Below are positions 8,979 through 16,810 of a stretch of DNA of 36,581 bases, in pieces. A model generated the notes under the pieces. The model saw nothing but the letters and a program-made list of their open reading frames with translations. It did not search any database and was not told where the DNA came from. The position numbers and the translations under genes were made by a program. This stretch comes from Oscillospiraceae bacterium. Its GTDB lineage: Bacteria; Bacillota; Clostridia; Oscillospirales; Oscillospiraceae. Where the stretch lies: positions 1 to 36,581 of the forward strand of contig CACYYN010000027.1 of assembly GCA_902778665.1 (NCBI GenBank). The letters run 5' to 3'. Numbering within the stretch: position 1 is the stretch's first letter; every line of letters begins with the position of its first letter.

Positions 8979-9149
8979 ATGATGATTGCTATTCTGTTAG
9001 CGCTTGTAGGTGCACTCACCTATTTTGTGATTGACGGTCTGAAGAAGGGTTTTGACCTGCTGAAGAAGATTATTGTCGCCGTTCTGTGCGCTGCAACCGG
9101 TGTCGGCATTATTTTGCTGATCCTGAAAAAGAAAAAGAGCGCAAAGTAA
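8979..9149 (+). CDS. Small membrane protein, 56 aa, unknown function
   Basis: Short gene with start ATGATG at 8979 and stop TAA at 9147-9149. The product has two hydrophobic segments (residues 2-18 and 31-49). They are joined by a basic, amphipathic turn (DGLKKGFDLLKK), and the protein ends in a very basic tail (KKKKSAK). This is the shape of a two-pass hairpin membrane peptide; a holin-like protein, a transporter regulator or a type I toxin are all compatible with it. I do not recognise the family. The gene has its own extended -10 promoter, an unusual leader hairpin and a strong terminator, so it is probably a real independent unit. Direct evidence for translation is lacking, and the nearest classical ribosome binding site is displaced. 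Confidence 0.6.
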   Translation: MMIAILLALVGALTYFVIDGLKKGFDLLKKIIVAVLCAATGVGIILLILKKKKSAK

Positions 9150-9171
9150 GCAAAAGCCCCAAATATGCTAA

Positions 9172-9224
9172 GGCTCGCACCGACAAGGGATGCTGATACT
9201 CCCCAGTCGGTGCGAGCCTTTTTT
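9172..9224 (+). terminator. Strong rho-independent terminator between convergent units
   Basis: A 13-bp perfect stem (GGCTCGCACCGAC 9172-9184 with GTCGGTGCGAGCC 9206-9218) is followed by TTTTTTA. On the plus strand it ends the small-protein transcript. It also lies just beyond the minus-strand operon's last stop (9223-9225). In that direction the stem is followed by TTAGCATATTT, a poorer U-tract, so it may act on both strands with unequal strength. Confidence 0.85.
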
Positions 9225-10350
9225 ATGTTTTCAGGTCTTCCACAGATATGAGAAGGCCTTTTTCTTTTGCAAGAAGAAAGAGCGTTTCATTCGCAACGTT
9301 GAGGCTGCCGAAGGAGCTGAGGGCACAGACTACGCGTTCGCAGGCGAGCATCTGCTTCTCGGCTGATAGAAGGGTCTCCTCCCTTACAGGCTCGAAGGCC
9401 TCCTCCGCAATCACAATAGAAGCCAGGGCGGAGGCCACGGGATAGTCCAGGTCATTTTTCTGCAGGATCCCGGCTGCGAAGGGAATGCCCATGCGGCAGA
9501 GCTGCCGATAGACGGGGATGCCGCGTCCTCCCCCGCCGATGACAAAAACCCAGGGCTTACCCGGAGCGGGAGAAAGCTCTGCACTGCCGGAATACGGGTC
9601 GTAGGAGCCGAACTCTACCTGAAAAAGCCGCCCGATGTAGTCACCGGCAAAGATTTCCTCCGGCGGGCCGATGCGGTCTATCCGCCCGTCACGCAGGCAG
9701 ACAATTGTGTCGGAGATCTTCTGGGCCAGATCAAGCTCATGCATGGAGAGCACGGCGGCAATCTGCTTCTCTTTCACCAGTGTTTTAAGGATGTGGAGAA
9801 ACTCCAGCTTGTGCCGGATATCAAGAAAGGAGGTGGGCTCGTCCATCACAAGGAGCTTCGGTTCCTGAGCGATTGCCCGGGCAAGGAGAACCCGCTGTCG
9901 CTGCCCGTCGCTGAGGCAGTTGAAATCCTGATTGCACAGAGGCAGGATGTTCACCAGCTCCATGGCTTCACGGACAACGGCCCTGTCTTTTTCACTTAAA
10001 ACACCGAGACGGCCGGTATAAGGGTACCGCCCGGTGCTGACCACCTCTTCGCACGTCATACGCTCCGGTTCAATCCGCCCAGTGAGAACGGCAGCGCTGC
10101 GTGTGGCAAGCTCCCGCCCGGAGAGGGATGTGAGATCTCTTCCGTCAATCCAGACCGTGCCGGAGAGTGCCGGGAGCTGGCGAATCAGGGTTTTGAGCAG
10201 AGTGGATTTGCCCGCCCCATTTGGCGCGATAACCGTGAGAATTTCCCCCGGAGAGACTGAGAGCTCCGTATCGTTTAAGATAACCTTTCCGCTGTAGCCT
10301 GCACGGAGGTGCTCGGTGCGGAGATATTCATGTTTCTGCACTTTCGTCAC
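9223..10350 (-). CDS. FecE/FepC/BtuD-type ABC ATPase with extra C-terminal domain
   Basis: ATPase of an iron-chelate/cobalamin-class importer, 375 aa. Residues 1-250 are the nucleotide-binding domain, with Walker A APNGAGKS (42-49), the variant signature LSDGQ, Walker B LLVMDEPTSFLD and LSMHE. Residues from about 255 form an added domain of roughly 120 aa beginning KPWVFVIGGGGRGIPVYRQL. It has a Rossmann-like glycine stretch and repeated beta-alpha character; ordinary members of the family end near residue 255. The start codon is GTG, and it overlaps the permease stop (GTGA, four bases). The ligand is probably a metal-tetrapyrrole or chelated iron, judged from the neighbouring genes. Confidence 0.88.
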   Translation of the reverse strand: MTKVQKHEYLRTEHLRAGYSGKVILNDTELSVSPGEILTVIAPNGAGKSTLLKTLIRQLPALSGTVWIDGRDLTSLSGRELATRSAAVLTGRIEPERMTCEEVVSTGRYPYTGRLGVLSEKDRAVVREAMELVNILPLCNQDFNCLSDGQRQRVLLARAIAQEPKLLVMDEPTSFLDIRHKLEFLHILKTLVKEKQIAAVLSMHELDLAQKISDTIVCLRDGRIDRIGPPEEIFAGDYIGRLFQVEFGSYDPYSGSAELSPAPGKPWVFVIGGGGRGIPVYRQLCRMGIPFAAGILQKNDLDYPVASALASIVIAEEAFEPVREETLLSAEKQMLACERVVCALSSFGSLNVANETLFLLAKEKGLLISVEDLKT

Positions 10351-11360
10351 CTGCTCTTTCTCGAAAGGAGCATGGAAAGCACCACCGGCACCCCGAACAC
10401 CGCCGTGACCGAGCTGATGCTCAGCTCAGCGGGAGCGAAGAGCGTGCGGGCTACAAGATCACAGAAGAGGCAGAAGACCGAGCCGCCCAGAAAACAGGCG
10501 GGGATCATGACCAGCGGTTTTGCCGTACGGAAAAGGCTTTTCATCAGGTGGGGCACAGCCACCCCCACAAAGGAGATAGGGCCGGAAAAAGCCGTGACGC
10601 AGGCAGAAAGCAGGCTGGAGAGCAGGATGAGGGCAAGGCGAAAACGCCGGATTTCCACCCCCATACTCTTCGCATAGGCCTCTCCCAGCTGGTAGGCTCC
10701 CATAGGCTTTGCCAGCAGCATGGAACAGCCTAGAGCCAAGGCTACCGTGAGCGAAGCCGTTCGGACACTTCCCCAACTGATACCGGAGAAGCTGCCCAGT
10801 GACCAGTTATGGAGGTTGACAATGTTGGAGTCATCGGCAAAGGTAACGAGAATGTCGGTAATGGCAGAGCAGATATAGCCGATCATCACCCCGCATACAA
10901 TCAGCACCGCCATATTCCTTACCCGCCCGGCAGCGAGCAGAATCACCCCCATGCAGACCATGGCGCCGATGAAGGCCGCCAGTATCATGATGCCGGAGGA
11001 AATGGTGAGCTTCTTTTGGAGACAGGCGATCATCAGCAGGGCAACCGTAAGCTTGGCCCCGGAGGAAATGCCCAGCACGAAGGGTCCGGCGATGGGGTTT
11101 GCAAAAAACGTCTGCAGCTGGAAACCCGCCACGGAGAGTGCCCCGCCCAGCACCGCAGCCGCCAGAAGCCGCGGCATGCGTATATTCCAGACGATGCTCT
11201 CCGCTGTTTGATTCTCTCCTGTCCTCAGCAGAATGGAGACCATATTGCCCATCGGGATTGCTGTGCTGCCGATGGCAACATTCATCCCCAGGAGAAGCAG
11301 CAGGAGAAGAATGAGGATGAGAAAAGAGACTGTATTTCGTTTTCGGCGTGCTTTTTGCAT
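10347..11360 (-). CDS. FecCD-type ABC permease for iron chelate, heme or corrinoid
   Basis: Polytopic permease of the FecCD/BtuC family, 337 aa, normal length. It has an N-terminal membrane segment, then the family stretch RMPRLLAAAVLGGALSVAGFQLQTFFANPIAGPFVLGISSGAK. The ATPase-coupling region is near GEAYAKSMGVEIRRFR, and GPISFVGVAVPHLMK is a strong family signature. The ribosome binding site GAGAGG lies seven bases before the ATG. It is 26 bases downstream of the binding-protein gene and overlaps the ATPase gene by four bases. It will work as a homodimer with the fused ATPase. Confidence 0.92.
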   Translation of the reverse strand: MQKARRKRNTVSFLILILLLLLLLGMNVAIGSTAIPMGNMVSILLRTGENQTAESIVWNIRMPRLLAAAVLGGALSVAGFQLQTFFANPIAGPFVLGISSGAKLTVALLMIACLQKKLTISSGIMILAAFIGAMVCMGVILLAAGRVRNMAVLIVCGVMIGYICSAITDILVTFADDSNIVNLHNWSLGSFSGISWGSVRTASLTVALALGCSMLLAKPMGAYQLGEAYAKSMGVEIRRFRLALILLSSLLSACVTAFSGPISFVGVAVPHLMKSLFRTAKPLVMIPACFLGGSVFCLFCDLVARTLFAPAELSISSVTAVFGVPVVLSMLLSRKSR

Positions 11361-11386
11361 GGAAACCTCTCAGGACAACATTGATG

Positions 11387-13315
11387 TTAGGATTGTACAG
11401 GCTGCAGGAAGGTAAGATTTTGGGGTTCAGACTGCGTGAGGACGGCGTTTATATCGAGAATCATGCGCGCGGCGGCAGACGTCTGCTGGAACATATCCTG
11501 CTCCGTGCACCAGACCCGTCCGTTTTTCACTGCATCAAACTCCGCGAAAAGGGGGCTTTTTTGCAGGAGCTGATCCATGGTGGTGACTCCGCCGTCCACC
11601 GTGCTGTTGTAAATGAACACATCGCAGTCCTTTGCCTGAGCAAAGAAGGATTCCATCTGCATATTCATAGTGGATAGGGCGTTGTCCGTCTCCGGAATAT
11701 CGGTAAAGGGATAGACGCCCCCGGCAATTTCGATCATTCGCGTAACATAGTCAGATGGTTTTCTGACGTTGACAATTCCGTTGCTCCCGACATAGAAAAA
11801 GGCCACCTTCTGCTCCGTCTGCTCCAGATTCTGCAGAGCATCAAGGCTCTGCACCTGCTCATTGAAAAAGCGTTCCGCCTCTTCTTCCCTTCCGGTGAGC
11901 AGGCCGTAGAGTTTGATCCATTCCACTCTTCCCAAAGGATGGGGTTCATAGCTGGAATATTCCACAATCACCGGCAGGCCGAGGGTCTCCAGCTTTTCCT
12001 TCACGGCGGGAGAATGGAGAATCATGGTGTTTTCCACTGCGAGGGAGCAGCCCTCAGTCAGCAGGAGCTCATAGTCCGGTGCGCTGTACTTACCGGCATA
12101 GAGAATCTCCTGTCGCTCCATGGCCTGCCTCATGGCAGGGATGGTCCAGTTTTCCGCACTGGTGCTCACAAGGCCGAGGGATGAGAGAGCGTCCAGCTGC
12201 ACAAAAAAGTCGGCTGCGGAGGAGGAGGCGAGATAAATGCTGCTGACAGGGACAGAGATGCAGGGGATGCCATCCTCCGCTCGGGACGAAGGATCAATGT
12301 CCCGGGGGATGAGGCGAAACTGATCCTTCCCGGCGATGGTGAGAAGAGCTGTGCCGTCAGCGGCATAGTCCACGGTGAACTGCCTGGCATAGGCAAGCTC
12401 CATATGCTGCGGCTCAGACCGCTTCAGGCTTTCGGAGGAAAAAAGAAGGGTATACTCAATTTCATGCGGGCGGCTCATGGCGATCGTGTCGGCAATGACG
12501 GGCATGGGGCGGTCAAAGAGCAGGACCGGGATTTCAAAGGCGGAGTTGCCTAGTTCATTCAGGGGGAAGTACTGAACGCCTTCAACCTTCATATAGTCAT
12601 AGTTTTTGCTGCCCCAAACGATCTCTGCCGTGCAATTCCCGTTGCTTACATGCAAGCGGACAGGAGATGCAATTTTAGCTTTTCCGCTGCCGCCGCTGAG
12701 GGTTACCTCCACGGTATATTCGCCGTCGGCAAGATTCAGGTCCTCCGGGGTGAGAAGCATGTCTCCGGCAAAGGCCGAAACAGGCAGAGAGTCAGACCGG
12801 AAGACCAGCGTTCTGTCGTACCAGAGCTCCTTGTTTTTGCTGAAGGCAGCACAGGGGATGCCCGCATCCAGCGCCGAAACCGGAAAGTCAAAAAAACAGG
12901 CTCCGGTTTCATCCTCCTGCACGGGGATGTGGAGGGCATGGTCGGCAGAGGCAGCTTCCTGTGCGGTGCCGGGATACAGGAAAGTGAAGGCAGAGCTGCC
13001 CATATAGAGGCGTGCTGAGATTGCCCCGTCGGCAACGGTGAGGATGCAGGATTCAATGCGGAACATAGAGGAGCTGCAATCAACAGCGACAGGGTAAACT
13101 CCATTTCGCAGGGAGGAGGCATCAAGAGGGATCATCCCCTCCTCCACCACATCCTCCACGGTGGTCATCTGGGAGGCGTCTGCCACACCGGAGTAGGCCT
13201 CCGCCTGCTCCGGTGCTGCCGTGTCTTCTGCAAAGGCTGAGGAGACCAGCAGAGAAAGCAGAACCGCCGTCAGAACCACCCAACGGAAAAAACAAGCCCG
13301 ATGGCTGATTTTCAT
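11387..13315 (-). CDS. Multidomain secreted substrate-binding protein of an iron/tetrapyrrole importer
   Basis: Exported protein of 642 aa. The chosen ATG at 13315 (MKISHRACFF) starts a good signal peptide ending SAFA-ED. A longer frame from 13360 would overlap cbiK and put 15 residues in front of it. Residues about 65-175 and 190-300 are two related beta-rich domains of the pattern (D/N)GxYxVxV...LxVxxG...GSxxY, which recalls NEAT heme-binding domains. From about residue 350 comes a Peripla_BP_2 (FepB/BtuF-like) domain. No lipobox Cys follows the signal peptide and I see no sortase motif, so anchoring is unclear. It is followed by the permease and ATPase genes. No strong ribosome binding site precedes either start, so coupling to cbiK is likely. 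Confidence 0.82.
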   Translation of the reverse strand: MKISHRACFFRWVVLTAVLLSLLVSSAFAEDTAAPEQAEAYSGVADASQMTTVEDVVEEGMIPLDASSLRNGVYPVAVDCSSSMFRIESCILTVADGAISARLYMGSSAFTFLYPGTAQEAASADHALHIPVQEDETGACFFDFPVSALDAGIPCAAFSKNKELWYDRTLVFRSDSLPVSAFAGDMLLTPEDLNLADGEYTVEVTLSGGSGKAKIASPVRLHVSNGNCTAEIVWGSKNYDYMKVEGVQYFPLNELGNSAFEIPVLLFDRPMPVIADTIAMSRPHEIEYTLLFSSESLKRSEPQHMELAYARQFTVDYAADGTALLTIAGKDQFRLIPRDIDPSSRAEDGIPCISVPVSSIYLASSSAADFFVQLDALSSLGLVSTSAENWTIPAMRQAMERQEILYAGKYSAPDYELLLTEGCSLAVENTMILHSPAVKEKLETLGLPVIVEYSSYEPHPLGRVEWIKLYGLLTGREEEAERFFNEQVQSLDALQNLEQTEQKVAFFYVGSNGIVNVRKPSDYVTRMIEIAGGVYPFTDIPETDNALSTMNMQMESFFAQAKDCDVFIYNSTVDGGVTTMDQLLQKSPLFAEFDAVKNGRVWCTEQDMFQQTSAAARMILDINAVLTQSEPQNLTFLQPVQS

Positions 13316-13328
13316 GGCAGGCACCGAC

Positions 13329-14273
13329 TTACTGCAGTGAATCGACTGCCGCCTGCGCATGCTGAACGATCAGGCTCTGAATCTCACCCAAGCTGCCGAG
13401 ACCTTCCACCACGCAGGTGACTTCGTAGCCGGCAGCTTCAAAAATACTCTTCCAGGAATCAGGCTCGTCACCGGCCATGTCGTTGTTGGCATGGTCACCG
13501 GCAACAATCATCATGGGGCGGAGAACCACCTTTTTATAATTGCCTGCCTGCACCATGGCAAGCACATCCTCCACGGAGGGCGTTGATTCAACGGTGCCGA
13601 TAAAGATATTATTGTGTCCGGCTTTATCCATCACCGTCTGCATTTTTGCATAAACCTTGTTAGACTCTGCCTCTGTACCGTGGCCCATCAGGCAGATGGC
13701 CGTTTCATCGTCATTATACGCTTCGGTGGCTTTGGCAAGGGCATCTGCCACAGTGGCAAAGTCATCATCCGTGTCGAGCAGGGGGACGCCCATGGCAATA
13801 GATTCAAAGGCATCGGCATACTCCGCCAGCTCATCTGCAAGGTCATTATACTCATAGCCGGACATAAGATGGGTCGGCTGTACCACCAGCGTCTTAACGC
13901 CGTTTTCTACCGCGCGGTCCAGCGCCTGGGTGACATTGTCGATTACCTCACCGTCACGCTGAAAGACATGGTCGATAATGATCTGACTGGTGAAGGCCCG
14001 GCGCACACTGAAGTCAGGGAAGGCCACCTCCAGGGCGTTTTCGATCGCGCCGATGGTCAGACGGCGGTTATCATTGTAGCTGGTGCCGAAGCTGACCACC
14101 AGAAGCTCCTTCTCTCCGATTTCATCCTGATTACGGGGATTATCGAGAGAGGCGTCACCGGTTTCATAGTTTTCATCGTCCTCAGCAAGCGCCTGTGTGT
14201 GAAGGGGGGTGAGCCCGGCAAAGAGAGATGCCGCGAGGGCGCACACCAGAAGAACAGTGAACAGTTTTTTCAT
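13329..14273 (-). CDS. cbiK: Exported CbiK-type sirohydrochlorin cobaltochelatase
   Basis: Class II tetrapyrrole chelatase of the CbiK family, 314 aa. In known members it inserts Co2+ (also Fe2+ or Ni2+) into sirohydrochlorin. Family residues are present: Glu141 in HLMSGYE, His198 in MGHGTEAESNKVY and His261 in AGDHANNDMAGDE, matching the metal-binding Glu/His/His arrangement of Salmonella CbiK. Unlike that cytoplasmic enzyme, it begins with a clear signal peptide (MKKLFTVLLVCALAASLFAG, cleavage near QALA-ED) and an acidic linker of about 20 residues. It should therefore act outside the membrane, like the periplasmic CbiK of Desulfovibrio vulgaris. The ribosome binding site AAGGAG is ten bases upstream. 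It lies 62 bases after cbiJ with no terminator between, so it probably belongs to the cobalamin operon. Confidence 0.9.
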   Translation of the reverse strand: MKKLFTVLLVCALAASLFAGLTPLHTQALAEDDENYETGDASLDNPRNQDEIGEKELLVVSFGTSYNDNRRLTIGAIENALEVAFPDFSVRRAFTSQIIIDHVFQRDGEVIDNVTQALDRAVENGVKTLVVQPTHLMSGYEYNDLADELAEYADAFESIAMGVPLLDTDDDFATVADALAKATEAYNDDETAICLMGHGTEAESNKVYAKMQTVMDKAGHNNIFIGTVESTPSVEDVLAMVQAGNYKKVVLRPMMIVAGDHANNDMAGDEPDSWKSIFEAAGYEVTCVVEGLGSLGEIQSLIVQHAQAAVDSLQ

Positions 14274-14335
14274 TTTTTGTCTCCTTTTCTGATAAAAATA
14301 GGTTTATTAACACTGCAGGAAGTGTGTCTGCAGGA

Positions 14336-15091
14336 TTAATCATGGGGTAGAGGCTGAGCGTGAAGCAGCCGGTCGCACAGCATGAGAACCTGCCGGTAAC
14401 GCAGGCCGGTTTCGTGCGGACGGCGGATGACAATGAGCTTCACCCCGAGGGCTTCAGCCGCTTCCGCCTTCTCGGGAAACCCGCCCGGGCTCCCGCCGTC
14501 TTTGGTAACGAGATATTTGATCGCGTATTGGCGGAGGATTGCCTCGTTCAGCTCCCGGGAAAAGGGGCCCTGCATGGCAATGATGTTCTGGTGCGGGATA
14601 GAAGCCCTTTCGCAGGCGGAAAGGCCTTCATGGGTAGGCAGGATGCGGGGAAAAACCCGCTCCGGCGCAATACCGGAAAAGGCAGGCAGTTCCTTCGCCC
14701 CGGTGGTCAAAAGGATGTTCCCCTCCTGCGGTGCGAGCAGCGCTGACGCTTCCTCCGCACTGTTCACATAGAGAGCTGAGGGATGCCCGCTCTCCTCCCG
14801 CAGCAGGCGAACATAGGGAATACCGACTGCGGCACAGGCTTCCTGAACGGAGGCAGACACATGGGTGGCATAGGGGTGGGTTGCGTCGACACACAGCGCA
14901 GCCCCCTGTAAAAGCCCTGCCTTCTCCTCCGATGAAAGAGGCCCCTTGATAACCGCAACGCCCTGCTCCTCTCCCTGCTGCTCCCGGCCATAGTCACTGG
15001 CCACGCAGGTTTTGACCTCAGCGCCGGCTTCGGCAAGATAACAGGAAAGAAGCCTGCCCTCCGTGGTTCCGCTGAAAACAACAAACTTCAT
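14336..15091 (-). CDS. cbiJ: Cobalt-precorrin-6A reductase
   Basis: NAD(P)H-dependent reductase of the cobalamin ring pathway, 251 aa, CbiJ/CobK family. It has the N-terminal stretch FSGTTEGRLLSCYL, then DATHPYATHVSASVQEAC and the C-terminal YLVTKDGGSPGGFPEKAEAAEALGVKLIVIRRP, all typical. Length is normal. The start overlaps the cbiH stop by four bases (ATGA). It is the last of the ring-synthesis genes before the export/transport module. Confidence 0.92.
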   Translation of the reverse strand: MKFVVFSGTTEGRLLSCYLAEAGAEVKTCVASDYGREQQGEEQGVAVIKGPLSSEEKAGLLQGAALCVDATHPYATHVSASVQEACAAVGIPYVRLLREESGHPSALYVNSAEEASALLAPQEGNILLTTGAKELPAFSGIAPERVFPRILPTHEGLSACERASIPHQNIIAMQGPFSRELNEAILRQYAIKYLVTKDGGSPGGFPEKAEAAEALGVKLIVIRRPHETGLRYRQVLMLCDRLLHAQPLPHD

Positions 15092-15819
15092 GTTTTATAC
15101 CCTCTCGGCGTCACCATGCGCCCGGATATCTCTCTGGTCCGGCTTGACCCGATAAAAGCGGTAGAGAACATATCTGCCGGATAGTCTCTGAGTTTATCCA
15201 GCGTCAGAATCGCATAGCTCTCTCCCTCTCTGCCGATACACCGGGCGACACCGCATACCGTGCCGGGATCGCGACAGGCAAGAAGAACGTCACAGGCTTT
15301 TTTCAGGGCTTCCGGACGGTGTCGGGAGGCAGGATTATAGAGGCAGATGGCAAAATCTCCCTCTGCGGCACACCGCAGACGCTTTTCAATCACAGCCCAA
15401 TCCGTCAGCCGATCGGAAAGGGAGATAACACAAAAATCATGCCCCAGCGGTGCCCCCAGCAGAGCCCCGCAGGAGAGAGCCGCTGTAATCCCCGGGATGA
15501 CGATGATCTCCGTTTCCGAAGTCTCTTCCGCCAGCTCCAGCACCGGGCTTGCCATGCCGTAGACGCCTGCATCCCCACTGCAGAGCAGCACAACCTTCTT
15601 CCCGGCAGCTGCCTGCTGCAGGCAGTAGCTGCAGCGCTCCATCTCCCCGGTCATACCGGTGGAAAAGACGGGCTTATCCGGATAAAGTGGCCGGATCAGA
15701 TCCACATAGAGGGTGTAGCCGCAGAGGAGATCAGCCTCCTGCAGGGCATCTTTTGCCTGCTGCGTCAGGTATTTAGCATCACCCGGGCCGATGCCCAGAA
15801 TGGTCAGCTTCCCCATCAT
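15088..15819 (-). CDS. cbiH: Cobalt-precorrin-3B C17-methyltransferase
   Basis: SAM-dependent methyltransferase (CbiH/CobJ) that methylates C17 with ring contraction, 243 aa. The start region LTILGIGPGDAKYLT, the stretch LLCSGDAGVYGMASP and VIPGITAALSCGALLGAPLGHDF are the usual SAM-site and family motifs. The ORF opens with two Met codons; the second (MGKLTIL, 15816) is an equally good start. Both lie inside the 3' end of cbiG, an unusually long overlap of about 40 bases for this operon. Confidence 0.93.
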   Translation of the reverse strand: MMGKLTILGIGPGDAKYLTQQAKDALQEADLLCGYTLYVDLIRPLYPDKPVFSTGMTGEMERCSYCLQQAAAGKKVVLLCSGDAGVYGMASPVLELAEETSETEIIVIPGITAALSCGALLGAPLGHDFCVISLSDRLTDWAVIEKRLRCAAEGDFAICLYNPASRHRPEALKKACDVLLACRDPGTVCGVARCIGREGESYAILTLDKLRDYPADMFSTAFIGSSRTREISGRMVTPRGYKT

Positions 15820-16810
15820 CAGTCCTCCAGTTCAATTCAGGCGGTGCGGCAGCAAAGGCAAAGGTCACACCGTCACAGGCGTATTTCTTCTCCAGCAGCT
15901 CTCCGGAACAGGCGAGCACGGATGCACGCTCACAGACGTTGTCCACCCCCGTGATTTTCTCCACGAAGGGTGAGGCTGTATAGCTGCCCGGAACAGCTGC
16001 CAGCTCTCCGGCAGAATATGTCTTCAACGACCAGCCGTGCCGGTTGATAAATTCCAGCAGGCCGGGCTCCGATGCTTTCAAATCAATGGTGGCAGCCGTG
16101 CTGACAGACTCTGCCAGCAGCTTTCTCTCCGCACAAAACCGCAGGAATGCCTCTTCCAGCTGCTGCGGCATAATGTTCTTCCGGCAGCCGATGCCGAGAG
16201 CCCCGGTTCTCGGCGCGAGAAGCAGCTTCTCCCGTCCGGTGTCATAAAACCCCACCGCCACATCTCCCTCCTCCGAGAGGGTGACACGGTCCGGCACGGT
16301 GCCGGATACCGGCCAGGGGCAACATATCTGTATCTCCTGTCCGGAGAGGATTTTCGATGAGACAGATTTGATTCGCTCCGGGTTCACAACCGCAAGATTC
16401 TGCGCCTTTGCCCAGAGATCCACAGCAAAGACGCCGTTTAAGTCCGTTGCCGTGGTAATGACGGGGATGGCCGAGCACAGCTCTGCCAGGCGACGGGCGA
16501 AGGCATTTGCCCCGCCCAGATGGCCGGAGAGCACTGGGATGACGAAATTCCCACCCTCATCTATACAGAGCACAGCTGGGTCAACCGTCTTATTCCGGAT
16601 AAAGGGAGCAATTGCCCGCACACAGATTCCCACCGCGCCGACAAAAACAAGAACATCGCAGGCGGCAAACTGCTCCTCTGTCCACTGTCGGAGGGAAACT
16701 CCCCCCTTACCGGCAAAGTCAGCCCTGCCGCCGGTGACGGTGCACAGGCGGTTTGCCAATTCTCTTCCCTTTTCAGTAAAGGAGAGATAGGCAAAATTTT
16801 CTTTCTTCAC
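15779..16810 (-). CDS. cbiG: Cobalt-precorrin-5A hydrolase
   Basis: CbiG opens the ring lactone and removes the C2 unit as acetaldehyde in the anaerobic pathway. The N-terminal domain contains FVGAVGICVRAIAPFIRNKTVDPAV and IPVLSGHLGGANAFARRLA. The C-terminal CbiG domain has LGIGCRKN and the TYSAGELAAVPG stretch. I place the start at GTG 16810 (VKKENFAYLSFTEKGRELA) because GGAG lies six bases upstream and it overlaps the cbiD stop as GTGA; it then encodes 343 aa. An ATG at 16822 is in frame and would add four residues. The frame remains open much further upstream inside cbiD, but without CbiG-like sequence. Confidence 0.9.
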   Translation of the reverse strand: MKKENFAYLSFTEKGRELANRLCTVTGGRADFAGKGGVSLRQWTEEQFAACDVLVFVGAVGICVRAIAPFIRNKTVDPAVLCIDEGGNFVIPVLSGHLGGANAFARRLAELCSAIPVITTATDLNGVFAVDLWAKAQNLAVVNPERIKSVSSKILSGQEIQICCPWPVSGTVPDRVTLSEEGDVAVGFYDTGREKLLLAPRTGALGIGCRKNIMPQQLEEAFLRFCAERKLLAESVSTAATIDLKASEPGLLEFINRHGWSLKTYSAGELAAVPGSYTASPFVEKITGVDNVCERASVLACSGELLEKKYACDGVTFAFAAAPPELNWRTDDGEADHSGHRPG

